Assembly (NCBI GenBank): GCA_002407845.1
Contig: DHPK01000001.1
Location: 20,573 to 54,728, forward strand
DNA: 34,156 nucleotides
Source of the DNA: Leptolinea sp. UBA5366
GTDB lineage: Bacteria > Chloroflexota > Anaerolineae > Anaerolineales > Anaerolineaceae
Direction of reading: 5' to 3'
Shown here in pieces: positions 31,118 through 34,156 of this stretch. Both the position numbers and the translations under genes were made by a program. How positions within the stretch are numbered: the first letter of the stretch is position 1; each line of letters opens with the position of its first letter. Below the pieces are notes generated by a model. That model made no database searches, was not told the DNA's origin, and saw nothing but the letters and a program-made list of their open reading frames with translations.

Positions 31118-32515
31118 ATGAATAAACCGACAGGAAAAGTTTTACAGGTCAATGGCAGTGTTGTCGATGTCCAATTTTCGCCTGATGATATGCCCGAAAT
31201 TTACGAAGCGCTTGAAATTGAAACTGCTGGCAGAGACCTTCTGGTTCTTGAAGTGGAACTCTTGCTGGCGGGTTTCGTAGCGCGCTGTGTCGCGATGGGA
31301 TCTACCGACGGCCTGTCACGGGGCGTAGCGGTCGGCAGAACGCATTATCCAATTATGGTGCCGGTCGGCACGCCTGCGCTCGGCAGGGTGATGAATGTGC
31401 TGGGGCAGCCGATCGATGGGAAGGGAGAAATCGATTCAGAATTCTATTATCCGCTTCATCACGCCGCGCCTGACTTTAGTCACCAATCGACAAAAATCGA
31501 TATGCTCGAGACTGGCATAAAAGTCATTGATTTGATCGCGCCGTTTACCCGCGGCGGAAAGACTGGCATTTTCGGCGGAGCAGGTGTTGGAAAAACGGTT
31601 GTTATCATGGAGCTGATCCGCAATATTGCTGCCGTGCATAAGGGTCTGTCAGTTTTTGCGGGTGTTGGGGAACGGACCCGAGAAGGGACTGAATTATGGC
31701 GCGAGATGACCGAATCAGGCGTCATGAAAGATACTGTTATGGTTTTTGGTCAGATGAATGAGCCGCCAGGAGTCCGTTTGCGGGCTGCGCTTGCTGGGCT
31801 GGCGAATGCGGAATATTTCCGAAATCAGGGGCGGGACGTACTATTGTTTATTGATAACATCTTCCGCTTTTCTCTGGCAGGCGCCGAAGTCTCTGCGCTG
31901 CTTGGCAATATGCCATCGGCTGTTGGTTATCAGCCGACGCTGGCAAACGAAATGGGAGAGTTGCAGGAGCGGATTACTTCCACGACCATGGGTTCCATCA
32001 CGTCCATGCAAGCAGTGTATGTGCCCGCAGATGACTATTCTGACCCGGCGCCGGTCACGACATTTGCGCATCTTGACGCAACAATTGCGCTCGAGCGCAG
32101 CATCGCTGAAAAAGCGATTTATCCGGCAGTCGACCCGCTGGCATCAACTTCCCGAATCCTTGATCCGAATGTCGTCGGGGAAAAACATTATTCGACGACC
32201 CGTGAGGTGCAGCGCATTCTGCAGCGTTACAAAGACCTACAAGATATTATTGCGATTTTGGGGATGGATGAGATTTCCGAAGCGGATAAAGTGATTGTGA
32301 ACCGCGCGCGAAAGGCTGAACATTTCTTCTCGCAGCCGATGTTTGTTGCGGAACGCTATACCGGATACAAAGGTACATACGTCAAACTCGAAGATACGAT
32401 CGACGGGTTTACTCGCATCCTTTCTGGAGAGTTCGATGAATTGCCGGAGCAAGCCTTTCATATGGTCGGGACGGTCGAAGACGCTCTTGAAAAAGCTCGA
32501 AAGATGAGTGAATAA
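31118..32515 (+). CDS. atpD: F-type ATP synthase subunit beta
   Basis: The 465-residue catalytic subunit has the P-loop GGAGVGKT (around 150-157), the GERTREG catalytic Glu/Arg segment, the FIDNIFRF Walker B strand, ITSTTMGSITSMQAVYVPADDYSDPAP and the DELSEED-like region (EISEADKVIVNRARK) with Ser/Glu/Ala variation from the canonical acidic box, then FAERYTG-like VAERYTGYKGTYV. Unlike alpha it has no insertion. It is 35 nt downstream of atpG with AGGAA ahead of its ATG. Confidence 0.96.
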   Translation: MNKPTGKVLQVNGSVVDVQFSPDDMPEIYEALEIETAGRDLLVLEVELLLAGFVARCVAMGSTDGLSRGVAVGRTHYPIMVPVGTPALGRVMNVLGQPIDGKGEIDSEFYYPLHHAAPDFSHQSTKIDMLETGIKVIDLIAPFTRGGKTGIFGGAGVGKTVVIMELIRNIAAVHKGLSVFAGVGERTREGTELWREMTESGVMKDTVMVFGQMNEPPGVRLRAALAGLANAEYFRNQGRDVLLFIDNIFRFSLAGAEVSALLGNMPSAVGYQPTLANEMGELQERITSTTMGSITSMQAVYVPADDYSDPAPVTTFAHLDATIALERSIAEKAIYPAVDPLASTSRILDPNVVGEKHYSTTREVQRILQRYKDLQDIIAILGMDEISEADKVIVNRARKAEHFFSQPMFVAERYTGYKGTYVKLEDTIDGFTRILSGEFDELPEQAFHMVGTVEDALEKARKMSE

Positions 32516-32517
32516 GC

Positions 32518-32955
32518 ATGCACTGCAGAATTGTTTCCCGCTATCACACGGTTTACGATGGACCGGCCGACATGGTGCTGATTCCAAGCATCACTGGACA
32601 GCTGGGCGTGATGCGGAATCATATTCGTCTCTATACAAAGCTGGCGAACGGCATTATCACAGTCAAACTTGACCAGGAAAACCTGGAATTTACTTCTACT
32701 GGCGGGATTGTTGAAGTAAAGCCGGATGAAGTCAGAATTCTGGTCGATTCATCTGAGAATGTGGATGAAATTGACCTGGATCGGGCTATCCTGGCGCGGC
32801 AGCGGGCGGATGAAATCATCCACAGCACGGCTTCGCACAGTTCGCCGGAATTTATGCGAGCGCTGATGCTGATGAAGAAATCAAATTTGCGTATATCCGC
32901 TGGCAGAAATCGTAATTTATCTCAAGGAATTCGCAAGAAAAGACCCACTCGTTGA
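32518..32955 (+). CDS. atpC: F-type ATP synthase subunit epsilon
   Basis: The 145-residue product consists of the beta-sandwich domain (VYDGPADMVLIPSITGQLGVMRNH, GGIVEVKPDEVRILVDSSENVDEIDLDRA) and a short C-terminal helical part (ARQRADEII...ALMLMKKSNLRIS). The ending KKSNLRISAGRNR followed by a basic tail is what I recall for this phylum, so the reading frame is taken to be intact. It starts 2 nt after the atpD stop and closes the atp operon. This subunit links gamma to the c-ring and inhibits ATP hydrolysis. Confidence 0.85.
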   Translation: MHCRIVSRYHTVYDGPADMVLIPSITGQLGVMRNHIRLYTKLANGIITVKLDQENLEFTSTGGIVEVKPDEVRILVDSSENVDEIDLDRAILARQRADEIIHSTASHSSPEFMRALMLMKKSNLRISAGRNRNLSQGIRKKRPTR

Positions 32956-33005
32956 TATTTTCAAATCTTGAATTCGGGGCATTCCCCCATTCTGGCGAAA
33001 AATTG

Positions 33006-33027
33006 GTAAAATCGAGTATGATTTTAC
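33006..33027 (+). promoter_or_regulatory. 8-bp inverted repeat upstream of the MreB-like gene
   Basis: GTAAAATC (33006-33013) and GATTTTAC (33020-33027) are a perfect inverted repeat with 6 bases between. TATGAT (33017-33022) within it could be the -10 box of the MreB-like gene, so the repeat is well placed for an operator. It lies 47 bases before the ATG at 33074. Confidence 0.45.
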
Positions 33028-33073
33028 AGAGATGATTATCAGTAAAAAACCACAAATGGGACAATGAACGCAT

Positions 33074-34081
33074 ATGGCTCTTTTTTCAAGAGAAATTGGT
33101 ATTGACTTAGGAACGCTCAATTTAGTGATTGCAGAAGGGCGCCAGCTGCTGCTGCAGGAGCCGACGATTGCAGCCATCATTGTTGAGGAAATGAAAATGG
33201 TGGAGTGGGGGCAGGCTGCGAAGGACATGGTCGGCCGCGTTCCCGAAAGCATCGAAGTCGTGCGTCCGCTGAGGAATGGCGTCATCGCTGAATATGAAAT
33301 CACCGAAAACTTGCTGCGCTTTTCAATTCAGAAAGTGTGCGGGTCAATGCTGGTTTTTCGGCCGCGCATTCTGATCACGATTCCCTGCGGGATTACGAGC
33401 GTGGAACGGCGGGCAGTTCATGAAGTCGGACTCGGCACCAACAGCCGTGAAGTGCTGCTGATGGAACAGCCGCTGGCTGCCGCAATCGGCGTTGATCTCC
33501 CAATCTCGACTCCGTCCGGAAACATGATTATCTGTCTGGGCGGCGGGCTGACTCAGGTCGCTGTACTGGGAATGAATGGCGTGGTGACGTCCGACACAAC
33601 ACAAACTGCCGGACTGAAACTTGATGAAGCAATCCAAAGCTATATCCGGAAGAAATACGGCATTATTATTGGTCAGCCAACAGCTGAACAAATCAAAATT
33701 CGGATTGGTTCTGCCGTTCAGGTCGAACAGCCGCAATCGATGGAAATTCAAGGACAGGATCAAGTTTCCGGTCTTCCTAAACCTGTGCTGATCACAACGG
33801 ATGATATTGTCGATGCATTGCAGGACTCGTTAGCCGAAATCTCAGGAACGGCGCGGAAAGTGCTGGAAAAAACACCTCCAGAGCTTATCTCTGATATTAT
33901 CGACCGCGGGGTTGCTTTGTGCGGCGGAACGTCGCTGCTGCGCGGTATTGACAAATATCTGACAAAATCGCTGGGCATTCCGGCTTACATGGTTGATGAA
34001 CCCACTATCTGCACTGGATTAGGAGCAGCCAAAGCGATTTCGATGCGCGAAGTCTATAAACGCTCAATTTTACAGGGATAA
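33074..34081 (+). CDS. MreB/Mbl-family actin-like protein with altered nucleotide site
   Basis: The 335-residue product is a full-length MreB homolog, an actin-like protein that organises wall synthesis under the membrane. Phosphate-1 (GIDLGTLN, Asp11, Asn16), RPLRNGVIAEYE, TPPELISDIIDRG and the adenosine motif LCGGTSLLRG are conserved. Three usual nucleotide-site positions differ: the catalytic Glu of the EEPMAAA motif is Gln132 (MEQPLAAA), the phosphate-2 Asp of DIGGGTTE is Cys154 (CLGGGLTQ, also Leu159 and Gln161), and the GDEMD motif is GLKLD (180-184). It may therefore be a non-hydrolysing paralog beside another MreB; function remains inferred. It follows atpC by 118 bases, a gene neighbourhood that recalls the Bacillus atpC-mbl region. 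Confidence 0.85.
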   Translation: MALFSREIGIDLGTLNLVIAEGRQLLLQEPTIAAIIVEEMKMVEWGQAAKDMVGRVPESIEVVRPLRNGVIAEYEITENLLRFSIQKVCGSMLVFRPRILITIPCGITSVERRAVHEVGLGTNSREVLLMEQPLAAAIGVDLPISTPSGNMIICLGGGLTQVAVLGMNGVVTSDTTQTAGLKLDEAIQSYIRKKYGIIIGQPTAEQIKIRIGSAVQVEQPQSMEIQGQDQVSGLPKPVLITTDDIVDALQDSLAEISGTARKVLEKTPPELISDIIDRGVALCGGTSLLRGIDKYLTKSLGIPAYMVDEPTICTGLGAAKAISMREVYKRSILQG

Positions 34082-34100
34082 AATCTCAACACATGAATAA

Positions 34101-34130
34101 AAAACGCTTCCGATGATTCGGAAGCGTTTT
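34101..34130. terminator. Bidirectional terminator after the MreB-like gene
   Basis: AAAACGCTTCCGA (34101-34113) and TCGGAAGCGTTTT (34118-34130) are a perfect 13-bp inverted repeat around TGAT. On the plus strand it ends in TTTT twenty bases after the mreB stop; on the minus strand it ends in TTTTTTATTC, so it can serve a convergent gene entering from the right. Confidence 0.88.
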
Positions 34131-34156
34131 CAATATGCCTTGAGGCAGTCGAACTC
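34130..34156 (-). CDS. Possible 3' end of a convergent gene, cut by the window edge
   Basis: On the minus strand from 34156 the sequence reads in frame Glu-Phe-Asp-Cys-Leu-Lys-Ala-Tyr then TGA, whose last base abuts the bidirectional terminator. The stop position next to a U-rich terminator is what a gene end would look like, but eight codons prove nothing. Confidence 0.25.
   Translation of the reverse strand, partial: EFDCLKAY

Noticed and set aside
32850..33000. Protein-like sequence in other frames at the end of atpC (for example an open run ending LVDIFKS), suggesting a frameshift
   Set aside because: The annotated frame ends with KKSNLRISAGRNR and a basic tail, which fits epsilon subunits of this phylum as I remember them, so no frameshift is needed.
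34131..34156. Possible T-arm of a minus-strand tRNA at the right edge (GAGTTCGACT)
   Set aside because: The base after the seven-base loop cannot pair as needed for a T-stem and no CCA or acceptor stem follows.
1..34156. Defence system, CRISPR array, prophage or transposon
   Set aside because: No repeat-spacer structure, transposase, integrase or known defence domain could be found in the translated genes.

Overview
The window looks like a chromosomal stretch of a Chloroflexota bacterium, most likely class Anaerolineae. No 16S rRNA is present, so this rests on gene content: a bacterial Elp3, an archaeal-type 1-Cys-like peroxiredoxin, secreted NBR1-Ig-like and lamin-tail proteins with Pro/Thr-rich linkers, a RodZ-like protein with two HTH domains, a MreB next to an ATP synthase operon, and an ATP synthase epsilon C-terminus of the type I associate with this phylum. 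Base composition is roughly balanced, several genes appear to start with TTG, and almost all genes are chromosomal housekeeping or lineage-specific surface genes. I saw no phage, insertion sequence, CRISPR array or toxin-antitoxin module.

Left part (1-4163, all minus strand): the 5' half of a tRNA-Asp with a good promoter, an orphan ABC solute-binding protein with a clear terminator, a ketopantoate reductase-family enzyme with a 17-bp terminator hairpin, and a TIGR00300-type ornithine cyclodeaminase. Next (4336-6947, plus) comes a tight operon of type 2 IPP isomerase, short-chain polyprenyl diphosphate synthase and GTP cyclohydrolase I, followed by an alpha-oxoamine synthase resembling serine palmitoyltransferase and a HAD-family phosphohydrolase (7016-9420). 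A FliB-like Cys-rich protein faces them tail to tail, and a secreted NBR1-Ig protein diverges from it.

Middle part (11587-25398, mostly minus): a methyltransferase set in sparse non-coding DNA, an SDR oxidoreductase, the classical dnaX-ybaB-recR cluster, a membrane-anchored lamin-tail protein, a plus-strand NYN nuclease-like protein, and a run of five minus-strand genes (CapA-like, Elp3, a secreted unknown, a hydrolase/membrane fusion, a TspO-like membrane protein). The rodZ-like-rimO pair follows.

Right part (26786-34156): a divergent control region with two Fur/PerR-type palindromes precedes a peroxiredoxin gene, whose terminator is shared with convergent rplI. Then comes atpA-atpG-atpD-atpC without any F0 or delta gene, then an MreB paralog with altered nucleotide-site residues, closed by a 13-bp bidirectional terminator.

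The most notable points are the tandem PerR-like boxes at the peroxiredoxin, the F1-only operon whose alpha subunit has an insertion of about 40 residues, the MreB active-site substitutions, the SPT-like/HAD pair, and two genes with a -10 box placed exactly where a leaderless mRNA would start at the ATG. No single clearly new multi-gene system was recognised. Statements about family resemblance are from memory of the families, not from searches.
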